From Pseudoalteromonas piscicida (GTDB taxonomy: Bacteria; Pseudomonadota; Gammaproteobacteria; Enterobacterales; Alteromonadaceae), in NCBI RefSeq assembly GCF_002208135.1, contig NZ_CP021646.1, positions 43,501 to 107,500 on the forward strand: a stretch of DNA of 64,000 nt, written 5' to 3'. Shown here piece after piece: positions 15,902-25,976 of this stretch. Positions within the stretch are counted from its first letter, which is position 1. Each line of letters starts with the position of its first letter. The notes under the pieces are model-generated. The model searched no databases and was not told the DNA's origin. It saw only the letters and a program-made list of their open reading frames with translations. The translations under genes were made by a program, and so were the position numbers.

Positions 15902-16456
15902 TTATCCTTTCACTAACTGTAAAAATTCGTTGCGGGTTTTGGGGTCGCTTCTGAAGTTACCAAGCATGACAGACGTTCGCATGCTAGAATTTTGTTTTTC
16001 AACCCCACGCATCATCATACACATATGTTTGGCTTCAACGATCACGCCAACGCCTTTTGCGCCGGTGACTTCCTCAACGGCCTTGGCGATTTGATGAGTT
16101 AGCTGTTCTTGGATTTGAAAACGTCGGGCAAACATATCAACAATGCGGGCAAATTTAGACAAGCCAAGCACTTTACCGTTAGGTATATAAGCGATGTGAC
16201 AACGGCCAACGAAAGGTAGAAGGTGATGCTCACACATAGAGTACAACTCTATATCTTGGACCAGCACCATATCATCGGCATCCGAGCTGAATACCGCGTT
16301 GTTGGTGATTTCATCCAGTGTTTGACGGTAACCCTGAGTCAGATATTCCATCGCTTTCGCTGCGCGCTTTGGTGTGTCTAGTAATCCTTCGCGGTCTGCA
16401 TCTTCGCCCACTGCTTCAATAATTGTTTTATAACTTTGTTGTAATTTGTCTTGCAT
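15902..16456 (-). CDS. folE: GTP cyclohydrolase I
   Basis: A 184-residue type IA enzyme that converts GTP to dihydroneopterin triphosphate. Zinc and active-site residues are all visible: C75 and H78 ([10 protein letters not shown]), C146 ([15 protein letters not shown]), with the SKFARIVD segment at about 100. GAGGTAAC lies 6 bases before the ATG. It sits between folM and folX, so its product likely feeds monapterin synthesis here. Many bacteria carry a second folE for folate; that cannot be judged from this window. Confidence 0.95.
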   Translation of the reverse strand: MQDKLQQSYKTIIEAVGEDADREGLLDTPKRAAKAMEYLTQGYRQTLDEITNNAVFSSDADDMVLVQDIELYSMCEHHLLPFVGRCHIAYIPNGKVLGLSKFARIVDMFARRFQIQEQLTHQIAKAVEEVTGAKGVGVIVEAKHMCMMMRGVEKQNSSMRTSVMLGNFRSDPKTRNEFLQLVKG

Positions 16457-16462
16457 AATGCG

Positions 16463-17179
16463 TTACCTCAAATGGCGGCCACCGTCGATTTGTACCGTGC
16501 GTCCTGTCATATAGTTGCTGGAGAGTATCATGTCGACACTATTGATAACTTCTTTGCTACCAGGCTCAATTCCCATAATAGACTTTTTCAAGGTTTTTGC
16601 CTTGTACTCATCACTATCGTCTTGATTAAAGATGATAAGCGAAGGTGCAATGCTATTCACTTTGATGTCAGGTGCAAACTTAGCGGCAAATGACCGAGTT
16701 AGGTTATCCAATGCTGCTTTACTCGCGGCATAGGCAATGTGTTTTGGACTGCCTTTTTCTACTACATAGTCAGTAATATGGATCACATCACTTACATCAT
16801 CGTTTGCTGTCAATAAGTCGCTCAAGGTATGATTGAGCAAATAAGGGACTTTAGCGTGGATCCGCATCATATTGTCGAATAATGCTGAAAAATCAGGATT
16901 GTTGGCTTCACAATCCCAGCTCGATGCATTGTGGATGATGGCGCTGAGCGCGCCGGTATGGGCACGAATTTGGTCGTTAAGCTGCGTGATTGCTTCTGGC
17001 TCGTCAAAATCTGCCTTGATACAAATAGCACCTTGCGATGCTAGTTCATTGATAACTTGGTGTTTGGTGCGATACGTCAATATGACGGCTTGCTGTTTAG
17101 CGAGAAAGTGTTTCACCAAAGCAAGTCCAATGCGCTGTGCGCCACCAGTAATTAAAATAGGTGCAGCTGCAGGGCTCAT
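16463..17179 (-). CDS. folM: Dihydromonapterin reductase (SDR family)
   Basis: A 238-residue short-chain dehydrogenase. The cofactor loop is TGGAQRIG (11-18), followed by NASSW (84-88) and the catalytic Y150-x-x-x-K154 (YAASKAALDNL). The HITD segment in place of the usual catalytic serine strand, and TGRTVQIDGGRHLR at the end, match FolM. It reduces dihydromonapterin to tetrahydromonapterin with NADPH. First gene of the three-gene pterin operon, 6 bases before folE. Confidence 0.9.
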   Translation of the reverse strand: MSPAAAPILITGGAQRIGLALVKHFLAKQQAVILTYRTKHQVINELASQGAICIKADFDEPEAITQLNDQIRAHTGALSAIIHNASSWDCEANNPDFSALFDNMMRIHAKVPYLLNHTLSDLLTANDDVSDVIHITDYVVEKGSPKHIAYAASKAALDNLTRSFAAKFAPDIKVNSIAPSLIIFNQDDSDEYKAKTLKKSIMGIEPGSKEVINSVDMILSSNYMTGRTVQIDGGRHLR

Positions 17180-17251
17180 AAGTTAATCACCTTGTGAATT
17201 GATATATTAGGGGTGGCAGGGCGAATAATTAGTTATCTCCTGCCAGCAATA

Positions 17252-18088
17252 CTATTGTTCGTCGTACACCGTAGGAATTGGTTGACGCTTGTGTTGAGTG
17301 CGCTGATAGATAGCAATAAGCTTTTCACTCACTTCACTGCTAACGGGCTTACCTTCAAGGAAGTCATCTATATTGTCATAACTAAGTCCCAGCGCTTCTT
17401 CGTCGGAAAGGCCTGGGCGGTCGCATTCGAGATCTGCCGTTGGCACTTTATGTACCAATCCAGCTGGCGCTCCGAGAAAAGCAGCCAGTGCGCGAACTTG
17501 GCGTTTTGACAAGCCAAACAAGGGCGCCAAGTCACAGGCGCCGTCACCAAACTTAGTGTAAAAGCCTGTAATGTTTTCAGCGCTGTGATCAGTGCCGACC
17601 ACTAAGCCGCGAGTCAGGCCCGCAATTTCGTACTGCGCTACCATGCGCTGGCGTGCTTTTACGTTTCCTTTAATAAAATCCACGCTGGCTTGTGATGGCA
17701 ATGGAATGTTGCCACCTGCCATTGATGCAAGCGCTTGCTCGTGCATGGCATCGGCCGCAGGTTTGATATTGACTGTTAAGCGCTGACTTGGTTGGATAAA
17801 CTCGAGTGCAAGTTGCGCTTCATCTTCATCAGCTTGAACACCATACGGTAAGCGCATGGCAATAAATTTATAAGCCCCAGTACCATGCTCAGCATTGAGT
17901 TCATCAATAGCCAGCTGGCAAAGGCGTCCACAGGTTGACGAATCAACCCCTCCGCTTATGCCAAGCACAAGGGTGAAGCAGCCAGAGGCTTGTAATCGTG
18001 CTTTTAAAAATGAGACACGTCGTTTGACTTCAAATTCTGGGTCAATAATTGGCTGAACTTTCATTTCGGCCATGATTGCTTCACGCAT
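17252..18088 (-). CDS. nadE: NH3-dependent NAD+ synthetase
   Basis: A 278-residue N-type ATP pyrophosphatase. The P-loop SGGVDSS is at 45-51, and the family segments [20 protein letters not shown] and [13 protein letters not shown] follow. It converts nicotinate adenine dinucleotide to NAD+ using ATP and ammonia. There is no glutaminase domain, so it uses free ammonia. GAGGAA precedes the ATG at 18088. It lies 72 bases upstream of folM on the same strand, probably in its own transcript. Confidence 0.96.
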   Translation of the reverse strand: MREAIMAEMKVQPIIDPEFEVKRRVSFLKARLQASGCFTLVLGISGGVDSSTCGRLCQLAIDELNAEHGTGAYKFIAMRLPYGVQADEDEAQLALEFIQPSQRLTVNIKPAADAMHEQALASMAGGNIPLPSQASVDFIKGNVKARQRMVAQYEIAGLTRGLVVGTDHSAENITGFYTKFGDGACDLAPLFGLSKRQVRALAAFLGAPAGLVHKVPTADLECDRPGLSDEEALGLSYDNIDDFLEGKPVSSEVSEKLIAIYQRTQHKRQPIPTVYDEQ

Positions 18089-18148
18089 ACAGGTTCCTCA
18101 ATACTATCGGGGCGATAAACTTCTATTATGTTGGTGCTGGCGCGCTTT

Positions 18149-18778
18149 TTAAAGCCCTAAATGTGCTTTGATGGTGGCGAGTTCTTGCTTTAATTGTTCG
18201 ACCTCAGCAATCAAGCTTTCGATTTCGCTGTCATTTTGTGTGCAGGTCAACGGCTCTGGCGACGTTGCTGCTGGTTCAACTACTTGATCGCCAAACAAGT
18301 GTTGATATCGACTTTCTCGCTTTCCTGGCTCTCTGGCAAGCTTAACCACATAATCATGTTCTTGCATCGCACTTAATGTCGATTCAACGTCCTGTACGGA
18401 GCTAAATTCTGCGAGACGGTTGCTGCGGGTGCGCAGTTCGCCTGGGGTTTGTGGTCCACGCAGTAACAACAAGCAGATAATCGCTTTTTGTTTTGCGTTG
18501 ACTTTAAGCTGGCCAAAATCACTGTTACAAAAGCGTTGGCTATACTTGTCGACGCGACCAGACAGCCCTTCGTCGCAGGTAATTAAGCGTTTTTCTTGTA
18601 GGCGAGTCAGTGTGTCTAGCACGTCATTTTGCGAGAGTTCCATCACCGGCTCGCGATTCGACTTTTGATTGCACGCATTCGTGAGGCCGTTGAGTGACAT
18701 CGGATATTGTTCTGGGGTGGTGACTTGCTTTTCGATTAAGCTACCCAGTACACGTTGCTCTTGAGTATCTAATTGCAT
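18149..18778 (-). CDS. yceH: YceH family protein (DUF480)
   Basis: A 209-residue soluble protein with two winged-helix-like units: EQRVLGSLIEKQVTTPEQYP and LNGLTNACNQKSNREPVM in the first, LRGPQTPGELRTRSNRL in the second. A C-terminal coiled coil (IESLIAEVEQLKQELATIKAHL) follows. The motifs are diagnostic of DUF480/YceH. The function is unknown. The ATG at 18778 has AAGGAAA upstream, and the longer frame is less likely. It is 60 bases upstream of nadE. Confidence 0.88.
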   Translation of the reverse strand: MQLDTQEQRVLGSLIEKQVTTPEQYPMSLNGLTNACNQKSNREPVMELSQNDVLDTLTRLQEKRLITCDEGLSGRVDKYSQRFCNSDFGQLKVNAKQKAIICLLLLRGPQTPGELRTRSNRLAEFSSVQDVESTLSAMQEHDYVVKLAREPGKRESRYQHLFGDQVVEPAATSPEPLTCTQNDSEIESLIAEVEQLKQELATIKAHLGL

Positions 18779-18873
18779 CACTTTCCTTATTTTTGTTGTT
18801 GCTGATGAGGTGAATAACACCGTCTTGATAGTAGCAATATAATACCAATACGTGGTGCAGCAAAGTGCGTAAG

Positions 18874-21800
18874 CTAACTTTGTTGGACCGTAGGCGAAGG
18901 TGCCTGAGTTGTTTGCTGTGGTTTTATTTGCAGAAGTTTGGCTTTTAGCTCATCAAAGTCAATGGGTTTAGTGAGGTAGTCATCCATACCAGCAGCTAGG
19001 CATTTCTCTCGATCACCTTGCATCGCGTTGGCGGTGAGTGCAACGATCACGCTATCCTGATGAGTTTTTCCGGCAACACCTTGGCGGATTTGCTGTGCTG
19101 CCTGATAACCATCCATTACCGGCATCTGGCAGTCCATTAGAATTACATCGTAAGGTTTTCTAGATGATTGCAAGTGTGCAAGTGCTAACTCTCCATTTTC
19201 TTGGCAGACCACTTCTGCGCCTAAGCGTTCTAGCATAGTCATCGCAACAGTTTGGTTTATCCGATTATCCTCCACCAATAAGATTGAGCATTCTGACAGG
19301 AGCTCAGAACTGATAGGTGAGTCGGTTTTGACTGGTTTCGGCTTGTTTGGATCTTGGTAGTCGGAATTGAATACATGCAGTGCTGCGTATGGGGTAATGG
19401 GATAGTAGACCCGCTCACAAGAGGAAAATAGCGAGAGCGTTTCGCTACTTTGCTCTTCAACGGCAACCGCATGAACAATCTGTTGTTGTGTTAGCTGTGT
19501 TTTGAGTGCTTGTTGCTTTTTTCGCGGCGCGGCATTGAGTAACTTGGCATCCAAAATAACAGCAAGATGTGAGGATGGTTGTTGCAGTTGTGTCATGAGC
19601 ATATCAAGTTGCTGTACGTGTAAGCACGTGATATGCCAAGGCTTCAGTAGTTTACTGTAGTTTGCATTGCTATCGGTAAATACATATAGCGTTGAATTAT
19701 CAGACTTTTCGTGCATGGTAATGGGTTGAGCTGCTGTCAGTAGCACATTACATGAAAACGTGCTGCCCACCTGTTCTTTACTAAATGCTTGTAGGTCACC
19801 ACCGAGCAGTTGAGACAATTGCTTTGCAATGGTGAGACCAAGCCCTGTGCCGCCGTATTGTCTAGTGGTTGATAAATCTGCTTGGGTAAATGAATCAAAA
19901 ACTTTATTGAGTTTTTCCTTTGAAATACCAATGCCAGTATCTTCTACACTGCACCATAACCGAGTTTGATCCCCTGTTTGTTCGGTATGACAACTTAATG
20001 TCACTGAACCATCATGGGTGAATTTAATCGCATTGCTCAACAAATTATTAAGGATTTGTTTGAGGCGATTGGGGTCAGTTTGCGCGGTATGGACTTTCAT
20101 GCCTGATAAATCGATATGTAGTTGGTTATTGTTGGCATCTGCAGCACGTACAAAGCCTGACAACATATTACTTAGCATTTCGATAAGATCGAACTCGACA
20201 AATTCTATCGTTAGCTTACCAGCCTCAATTTTGGAAAAGTCGAGAATGTCGTTAATGATGGTTAGTAATGACTTCGCTGAACTATGTGCTAGTGACAGTT
20301 GATGTTGCTGAGTTGTGGTGAGTTGTGAGTGCATGACGAGCTCAACCATACCCATTACACCATTGAGTGGGGTGCGTATCTCATGACTCATACTGGCCAA
20401 AAATTCGGCTTTCATTTTGGCGGATTGTTCTGCTAAGTCTTTATCAATGATGGCTTGGTTTTTCGCTTTTTGATGGGCTTTATTGATAAAAAGGCTCCCC
20501 AACATGGCGGCGATAGACTTCATTAAACGGATATCGCTTTGACCCCAAGCTGGACTCACGACGTCGTACTCTGCACAAAGAACGCCTAAGGGTTGATTTT
20601 TATGACTGATAGGGCAGCAAAGCATCGCCTTAATTTCAAAAGGTTCAAGGTAAGTTGTGGTGAGGGCCATCGTTGCAGGGTGGTTTTCTGCTTGCTCTGC
20701 TGCAATTATTTGGTCACTCTCAATCCCATTGAAAAACGCTGGCGCCATTGCTTTTCGCCAAGGGGGAAAGTGTATTAAGTTATCCATTGCTGCATTTGAA
20801 AAACACACTGGGATCAGCTGGTTTTTATCCTCATTAAATTGCCAAATGCTCACTTTATTAACCTCCACTCCTTTTTTGCAGGTATCTGCACAGAGTGTGA
20901 GTGCCTTATTAAGATGGTTATTTAGGATGGCTTCGTGAGAGCTCAAATAGGCTAGGAGCTCATTATTTTTGGCGAATTTATCATGTTCCATCTCCATGAT
21001 TTTGCGTTTATGAATATTTTGAATGGAACCAAAAATGTGAGTAGTGCGTTTGCCGCGGCGAACAGCGCGTGCTTTCACTAGCACCCATAAGTCATCCATA
21101 TTTTGGGTTTGGATGATAAACTCTTCTTCGAACTCATTGCCTGTTTTTATCAGGTCATCAACACGGTCTTGCAAGCGCTTTCTGTGCAAACCTGCTTTGA
21201 AAAACTCAGTAGTATTCATCCAAGTGGGCTGAAATTGTCTTGGCACGCAAAAAATGCTGCGGGTGACGTCCGACCAAATAATATCGCGCGTATTGACGTC
21301 AATCTCCCATGCACCAACTTCTGCGAGTATGCCCATATTAGTAAGTGATAAGGCATTGCGTTGAAGTTGCGATAGCAGTCGAGTGATAAAGATAAATGCG
21401 GCAATAAAGATGATAATCAGCGCGATGATAGCCAAGCGAAAAGGCCATACCGCGGTTGCCGCTGGTTGCCAGCCAATGCGAGGTACTGCGTAGAGTTCCC
21501 ATTCACCGGAGGGCACGTTAACACTAAATGCGATGGGGGCAAGCGAGTGGATATTGCTGTTGCCATAAAAGTAATCTCCTTCTCGGCCTTTGCCATCGAC
21601 ACCTTGAATCGCAATCAGATATTGACTTTCTAATGCGGTAAAGTTTGCTTGTTGATACAGGCTATCCATATCGAGCACGACAGAGAGCAATCCCCAGAAG
21701 TGAGCTTTGTCAGTGTAGACTGGAACTCTTGCGATTAAGCCTGTGCCTCCTTGAAGCAACTCTAGCGGACCCGCCATCACGATTTCGCGACTCTCTTTGG

Positions 21801-22230
21801 CGAGTAATGCACCGTATTTTTGCGTCGGATGGGTTTGATAGTCTAGGCCTATGGCTTTTTCATTGCCTTTCAAAGGGTGAATATAATCGAGCTGCATATC
21901 TGGGGCCGCCCCGATATTGCGAAGGATTTGGCTACTATCGAATAAGGGTTTTGCGAGCTGTTCGAAGCGAGCTTGAGATAGCTCTGATTGACCGGAAAGG
22001 GCGATGCCTAGCCCTCTAACAAGTTGTACATTTTTTGCCAGAATACCTTCTATCTTGGTGCGGTATACATTCACTTCTTCGGTCGAGCGGCTCTTTTCTA
22101 TCGCGACTAAGCGGCGATAGTTTACTTGATCGACATACCACGCCACCGCGATAATCACGACGAGCAGAAGCCAGAAGCTATATTTCACAAAGCGAAACTT
22201 AAGCGGTGATGTCGATAGTTCGGAGATCAT
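18874..22230 (-). CDS. CHASE-PAS-GAF hybrid sensor histidine kinase with C-terminal receivers
   Basis: An 1118-residue inner-membrane sensor kinase. The order is: membrane segment about 17-33, periplasmic CHASE domain (about 70-255), second membrane segment about 262-284, a PAS-like domain to about 400, GAF about 440-590, and HisKA with the phospho-acceptor H616 ([10 protein letters not shown]). Then comes HATPase_c (NLLSNAIKF, DTGIGI, GGTGLGL), a degenerate receiver-like stretch (about 845-960), and a complete receiver with D1033 (VILMDCQMP). No Hpt domain is present, so a separate Hpt partner is likely. It is a single gene; the signal is unknown. Confidence 0.9.
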   Translation of the reverse strand: MISELSTSPLKFRFVKYSFWLLLVVIIAVAWYVDQVNYRRLVAIEKSRSTEEVNVYRTKIEGILAKNVQLVRGLGIALSGQSELSQARFEQLAKPLFDSSQILRNIGAAPDMQLDYIHPLKGNEKAIGLDYQTHPTQKYGALLAKESREIVMAGPLELLQGGTGLIARVPVYTDKAHFWGLLSVVLDMDSLYQQANFTALESQYLIAIQGVDGKGREGDYFYGNSNIHSLAPIAFSVNVPSGEWELYAVPRIGWQPAATAVWPFRLAIIALIIIFIAAFIFITRLLSQLQRNALSLTNMGILAEVGAWEIDVNTRDIIWSDVTRSIFCVPRQFQPTWMNTTEFFKAGLHRKRLQDRVDDLIKTGNEFEEEFIIQTQNMDDLWVLVKARAVRRGKRTTHIFGSIQNIHKRKIMEMEHDKFAKNNELLAYLSSHEAILNNHLNKALTLCADTCKKGVEVNKVSIWQFNEDKNQLIPVCFSNAAMDNLIHFPPWRKAMAPAFFNGIESDQIIAAEQAENHPATMALTTTYLEPFEIKAMLCCPISHKNQPLGVLCAEYDVVSPAWGQSDIRLMKSIAAMLGSLFINKAHQKAKNQAIIDKDLAEQSAKMKAEFLASMSHEIRTPLNGVMGMVELVMHSQLTTTQQHQLSLAHSSAKSLLTIINDILDFSKIEAGKLTIEFVEFDLIEMLSNMLSGFVRAADANNNQLHIDLSGMKVHTAQTDPNRLKQILNNLLSNAIKFTHDGSVTLSCHTEQTGDQTRLWCSVEDTGIGISKEKLNKVFDSFTQADLSTTRQYGGTGLGLTIAKQLSQLLGGDLQAFSKEQVGSTFSCNVLLTAAQPITMHEKSDNSTLYVFTDSNANYSKLLKPWHITCLHVQQLDMLMTQLQQPSSHLAVILDAKLLNAAPRKKQQALKTQLTQQQIVHAVAVEEQSSETLSLFSSCERVYYPITPYAALHVFNSDYQDPNKPKPVKTDSPISSELLSECSILLVEDNRINQTVAMTMLERLGAEVVCQENGELALAHLQSSRKPYDVILMDCQMPVMDGYQAAQQIRQGVAGKTHQDSVIVALTANAMQGDREKCLAAGMDDYLTKPIDFDELKAKLLQIKPQQTTQAPSPTVQQS

Positions 22231-22425
22231 GGTGCTTCTGTGTTGAAGACGATGATTTAACTATAGTTCAGTCCTCGCAAATCGAAATCTAATTAAACAA
22301 AATAAAATGCTTTAACTTGATTGTCTTATAACTGTGACAAAGTCGAGAATATTGGTTTATTAGCCAATGACATGCTATATGTTCTAGGCATAAATTAGCG
22401 CTGGATACATTGTTGAAGGATGGTC

Positions 22426-24720
22426 ATGTTTACTTGGATTAAACGAATAGTTGTCGTTCTGCTGTTATTGGTATTGCTTGGAACTGCGAGCATATATGGC
22501 TTGCTTGCGTTGAGTTTGCCCGCATTGGATGGTAAAGGAAGTACATCGAAGATAGATAATACAGTAACGGTAGCGCGCGATGCCATGGGGCAAGCTGTGG
22601 TGTCGGCTGACACCCGAGCCGATGCATCGTATGGATTAGGTTTTGCGCATGGTCAGGACCGTTTCTTTCAAATGGACTTGCTGCGTCGCAATGCCGCAGG
22701 TGAGTTGAGTGAGTTATTTGGCGCGGCGGCAATTGACCTTGATGAAAGCATGCGTTTCCATCAATTCAGAAAACGGGCAAAGCTTATCGTGATGTCCTTA
22801 CCAGAGGCGCATAGGCAAATCCTTGAGCGTTACACACAAGGGGTGAACGATGGGCGAGTACAATCTGGTTTCACCAGTTTTGAATATCTGCTTCTAGGTG
22901 CAACTCCTGCACCATGGCAACCAGAAGACAGTTTACTCGCTATTTTTAGCATGTATCTAGACTTGCAAGCGGGTACTTATGAACGCGATGAAACGCTAAT
23001 TGCCCTTAAGCAGCAATATGGACAAGGTATGCTCGATTTTATCTTGCAGCCCAGTCAATATCAGGCTGCTTTAGATAACAGTGTACTTACGGCATCGCCG
23101 GTCACTATTCCTGTACTACAGCAGCAAATCGTGCAAGCTCAGCCATCACATATTGCCGATGTACCGCTCTATGGCAGTAATAATTGGGCGGTAACCGGTG
23201 CGCTCACGAAGACCGGGGCGGCAATGCTATCCGACGATATGCACCTTGGCTTAAATGTGCCGTCGATTTGGTATCGCGCCCAGCTTAATTATCAGGAACA
23301 AGGCAGTGCAATTCAGGTAACTGGGGTGTCGTTACCGGGCGCTCCTGCCATTGTTGTTGGGAGTAATAATCGTATAGCGTGGGGGTTCACCAATGGTTAT
23401 TTAGATACTGCCGATTGGATTGAGCTCGACGCAGACGCCAAGACGCAGTTCATCGCCGAAGAAATTAAACTGCCAGACGGTGCAAGCCATACTTATCAAT
23501 TGGAAATGAGCGCATTCGGTCCTGTCAAACAACTTGGAGATAAAAAGCTAGCGCTGAGCTGGGTTGCTCATCAATCCTATGCGGTAAACTTAGAGCTGGT
23601 GCAACTTGAGCGATTGACCGAAGTTCAGCAAGCAACAGCACATGCTAAAAAGGTGGGGATCCCAGTACAAAACTTGATGGTGGTAGACAGCAAAGGGGCA
23701 GCCGCTTGGACACTGATGGGGGCTATTCCTGCACGCAAAATGGCTCATGACACGGCTTTAAAAGCAGATGAATATGAGCAAGCGTGGCAGAACAACGAAC
23801 AAGTTCGCCCGGTTGTGCAAAACCCTGAAAACGGCAAACTGTGGACGGCAAACTCTCGAGTGGTTTCGATAGCAGACAATCAAAGATTTGGTGACGGCGG
23901 CTATGCGTTAGGTGCACGCGCCGTGCAGATCCAAGAAGGACTTTTGGGTCAGCAACAATTTACGGAAGCGGATTTTTATCAGCTGCAATTGGACAATCAC
24001 GCCAAGTTTTTAGCGCCGTGGCACAAACACCTAGTATCCTTATTGCAGAATCAAAATTCCGCATCTTTTGAAAATGATATTTCGCTCCTTAATGACTGGC
24101 AGGCGTGTGCTTGTGCCGATTCTGTCGGTTACACTTTAGTGAAAGCCTACCGCAATGCACTGATCGACACACTTTACGCACCCTTGGAGCAGCACTTAAA
24201 CACGCAAAAATTGTCGCTGAAGCCGATTAAACGTTATCTTGAGCCTGGACTTTGGCAGCTTTTAACCGAGCAACCAAATAGCTGGTTAGGCGAACATGAT
24301 TCTTGGCTTGAGTTAGAACTGGCTGCTTACAAGCTTGCCAAGCAGCAACTTAGCGAAAGATATGGCAGTAATATGGCAGCTTGGCGTTGGGGGGATGTTA
24401 ATGCACTCAAGGTGCAGCATCCGTTCTCAAAACAAATACCAATGCTGAGTGGTTTATTAGATATGCCGACTGCACAGGCCTTTGGTGATACTTTTATGCC
24501 CGCAGTGCAAGGTAAGTCTTTCGGCGCGTCACAGCGCTTTATCGCACAACCCGGTCACTTAGAAAATGCGATTTTAACGGTTGCTGGTGGACAAAGTGGA
24601 CATCCGCTATCACCGTTTTATCGGTCTGGCTTTGCTGATTATGTCAAAGGGGAAAATACCCCCTTATTACCTAGCGAATTAACCCACCAGATAGTGATTA
24701 CGCCAATTTCGTCTAAGTAA
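22426..24720 (+). CDS. Penicillin acylase family protein (peptidase S45), possible acyl-homoserine lactone acylase
   Basis: A 764-residue Ntn-hydrolase precursor with an N-terminal signal anchor (about 5-27). The alpha chain ends before the autocatalytic site, where S251 (GSNNWAV) becomes the N-terminal nucleophile of the beta chain. N-terminal DASYGLGFAHGQDRFFQMDL is typical of S45 enzymes. They hydrolyse amides such as penicillins, AHL signals or cyclic lipopeptides in the periplasm. GAAGGA is 5 bases before the ATG at 22426, so this start is better than the ATG 6 bases upstream. The substrate is unknown; AHL is only a possibility. Confidence 0.88.
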   Translation: MFTWIKRIVVVLLLLVLLGTASIYGLLALSLPALDGKGSTSKIDNTVTVARDAMGQAVVSADTRADASYGLGFAHGQDRFFQMDLLRRNAAGELSELFGAAAIDLDESMRFHQFRKRAKLIVMSLPEAHRQILERYTQGVNDGRVQSGFTSFEYLLLGATPAPWQPEDSLLAIFSMYLDLQAGTYERDETLIALKQQYGQGMLDFILQPSQYQAALDNSVLTASPVTIPVLQQQIVQAQPSHIADVPLYGSNNWAVTGALTKTGAAMLSDDMHLGLNVPSIWYRAQLNYQEQGSAIQVTGVSLPGAPAIVVGSNNRIAWGFTNGYLDTADWIELDADAKTQFIAEEIKLPDGASHTYQLEMSAFGPVKQLGDKKLALSWVAHQSYAVNLELVQLERLTEVQQATAHAKKVGIPVQNLMVVDSKGAAAWTLMGAIPARKMAHDTALKADEYEQAWQNNEQVRPVVQNPENGKLWTANSRVVSIADNQRFGDGGYALGARAVQIQEGLLGQQQFTEADFYQLQLDNHAKFLAPWHKHLVSLLQNQNSASFENDISLLNDWQACACADSVGYTLVKAYRNALIDTLYAPLEQHLNTQKLSLKPIKRYLEPGLWQLLTEQPNSWLGEHDSWLELELAAYKLAKQQLSERYGSNMAAWRWGDVNALKVQHPFSKQIPMLSGLLDMPTAQAFGDTFMPAVQGKSFGASQRFIAQPGHLENAILTVAGGQSGHPLSPFYRSGFADYVKGENTPLLPSELTHQIVITPISSK

Positions 24721-24740
24721 AACCGATATAGTGGACTTAT

Positions 24741-24763
24741 GAGGGAGTTTAGCTAACTCCCTC
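24741..24763. terminator. Stem-loop between convergent acylase and GGDEF genes
   Basis: GAGGGAGTT (24741-24749) pairs with AACTCCCTC (24755-24763). It lies 20 bases after the acylase stop and covers the end of the converging cyclase gene. There is no T run; it is a likely shared 3' end. Confidence 0.5.
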
Positions 24764-25819
24764 CGATACGCGCAAAATTGGTGCTGCAGTAATGCGGTTG
24801 CGTCCTGAATGTTTACTGTCATAAAGCGCTGCATCTGCATGCTGAATGACGACTTCAAAAGATTGACTGGGGTCCCAACTCGCAACGCCAAAACTCATAG
24901 TGACCTTAAGGATTTCGTTTTCAAAGCTTGTGACTTCAATGGCTCGCCGTAACTTTTCCATACGCTGCATTGCTTCTCCGCTAGAACAAGGTGCCAACAC
25001 GATTAAAAACTCTTCACCGCCCCAACGGACGGCAATATCCGCAGGGTGAATATGTGATTTAATCGTTTCGGCCACGCATTTTAAAATTTGATCTCCTTTG
25101 TCATGGCCAAAGGTGTCATTGATTTTTTTGAAGTGGTCAATATCCGCCATCACCAAGCATAAAGGAGAGTGAGTGGAGATGCAGTTTTCTTTAGCATGGG
25201 TGATTAACTCGCGCGCATAGCGCCGGTTGAACATTTGTGTGAGCGGGTCGTGTGCAGCGAGTTCCTCTAATTTGTCCCTTTGTTGCACCGTCATTTTGCG
25301 TATGTGGCTGATCGTGTAGATCATTGGAATGCCACATATGAGCACATTGGCAAAATGTACATAGGGAATTAACTGTTGATAGCGATATTGATAGGCAATA
25401 TCACCAAACAATAATTCTAAGACTGCGAATAGCGTGATGAGCACTACGGAATAAATAACGGCATTACGTAATCTGAGTTGGTAATCTAGCAGCATGAGGC
25501 AAGACACTGTCCAGAGATAGTATTGAAATCCGAGTGACATGCCTAAATAGGCACATACCAGTGTTGCATGTATGGCGACTTCAAGACAGAAAACCCGCAG
25601 TGCAATAGAGGGCTTGTTGGCATCAATGAGTTTAATGCCAGCGTACCACATCAGCACGCTACCTACGTTTACCAAAGCAAGTATGGTCACCTCTAAATGC
25701 CAGAAAACACCAATAAGCCCAGTGTGGAGCCACATACAATACACAGCCACACGTCGTAATAATGCAAATTTTAATGCTTCTACTTGGTCTGGTTTGCTAT
25801 AAGGGTGGTATTTAGTCAA
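24749..25819 (-). CDS. Membrane-bound diguanylate cyclase (GGDEF)
   Basis: A 356-residue protein with about six N-terminal membrane helices (residues 20-175), a short linker and a GGDEF domain. The active-site signature is GGEEF (267-271, RWGGEEFLIVL), and the DPLTQMFNRRYA and ADIDHFKKINDTFGHDKGD segments are complete. It should make cyclic di-GMP from GTP. No RxxD inhibitory site is seen just before GGEEF. The start is a TTG with weak SD, so it is uncertain. It is a single gene, convergent with the acylase. Confidence 0.9.
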   Translation of the reverse strand: MTKYHPYSKPDQVEALKFALLRRVAVYCMWLHTGLIGVFWHLEVTILALVNVGSVLMWYAGIKLIDANKPSIALRVFCLEVAIHATLVCAYLGMSLGFQYYLWTVSCLMLLDYQLRLRNAVIYSVVLITLFAVLELLFGDIAYQYRYQQLIPYVHFANVLICGIPMIYTISHIRKMTVQQRDKLEELAAHDPLTQMFNRRYARELITHAKENCISTHSPLCLVMADIDHFKKINDTFGHDKGDQILKCVAETIKSHIHPADIAVRWGGEEFLIVLAPCSSGEAMQRMEKLRRAIEVTSFENEILKVTMSFGVASWDPSQSFEVVIQHADAALYDSKHSGRNRITAAPILRVSEGVS

Positions 25820-25976
25820 ACGTAAGCTCTTGTGGTATTCACAATAGAATAAGTATAGAAGCTCTATTTTGATTTGCTGTTTATTTGGCCTAAGCTCAGG
25901 TTATTCGCTCAGCATTCAGCAAGGTTCGCTGTAGTAGAGTGAGAGATAGTTAGATAACATAAGCTTTGGAGTTGAT

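Noticed and set aside
22420-24720. Calling the S45 enzyme an AHL acylase (quorum quenching)
   Set aside because: The S45 fold and S251 are clear, but sequence alone does not separate AHL acylases from penicillin or other amide acylases.
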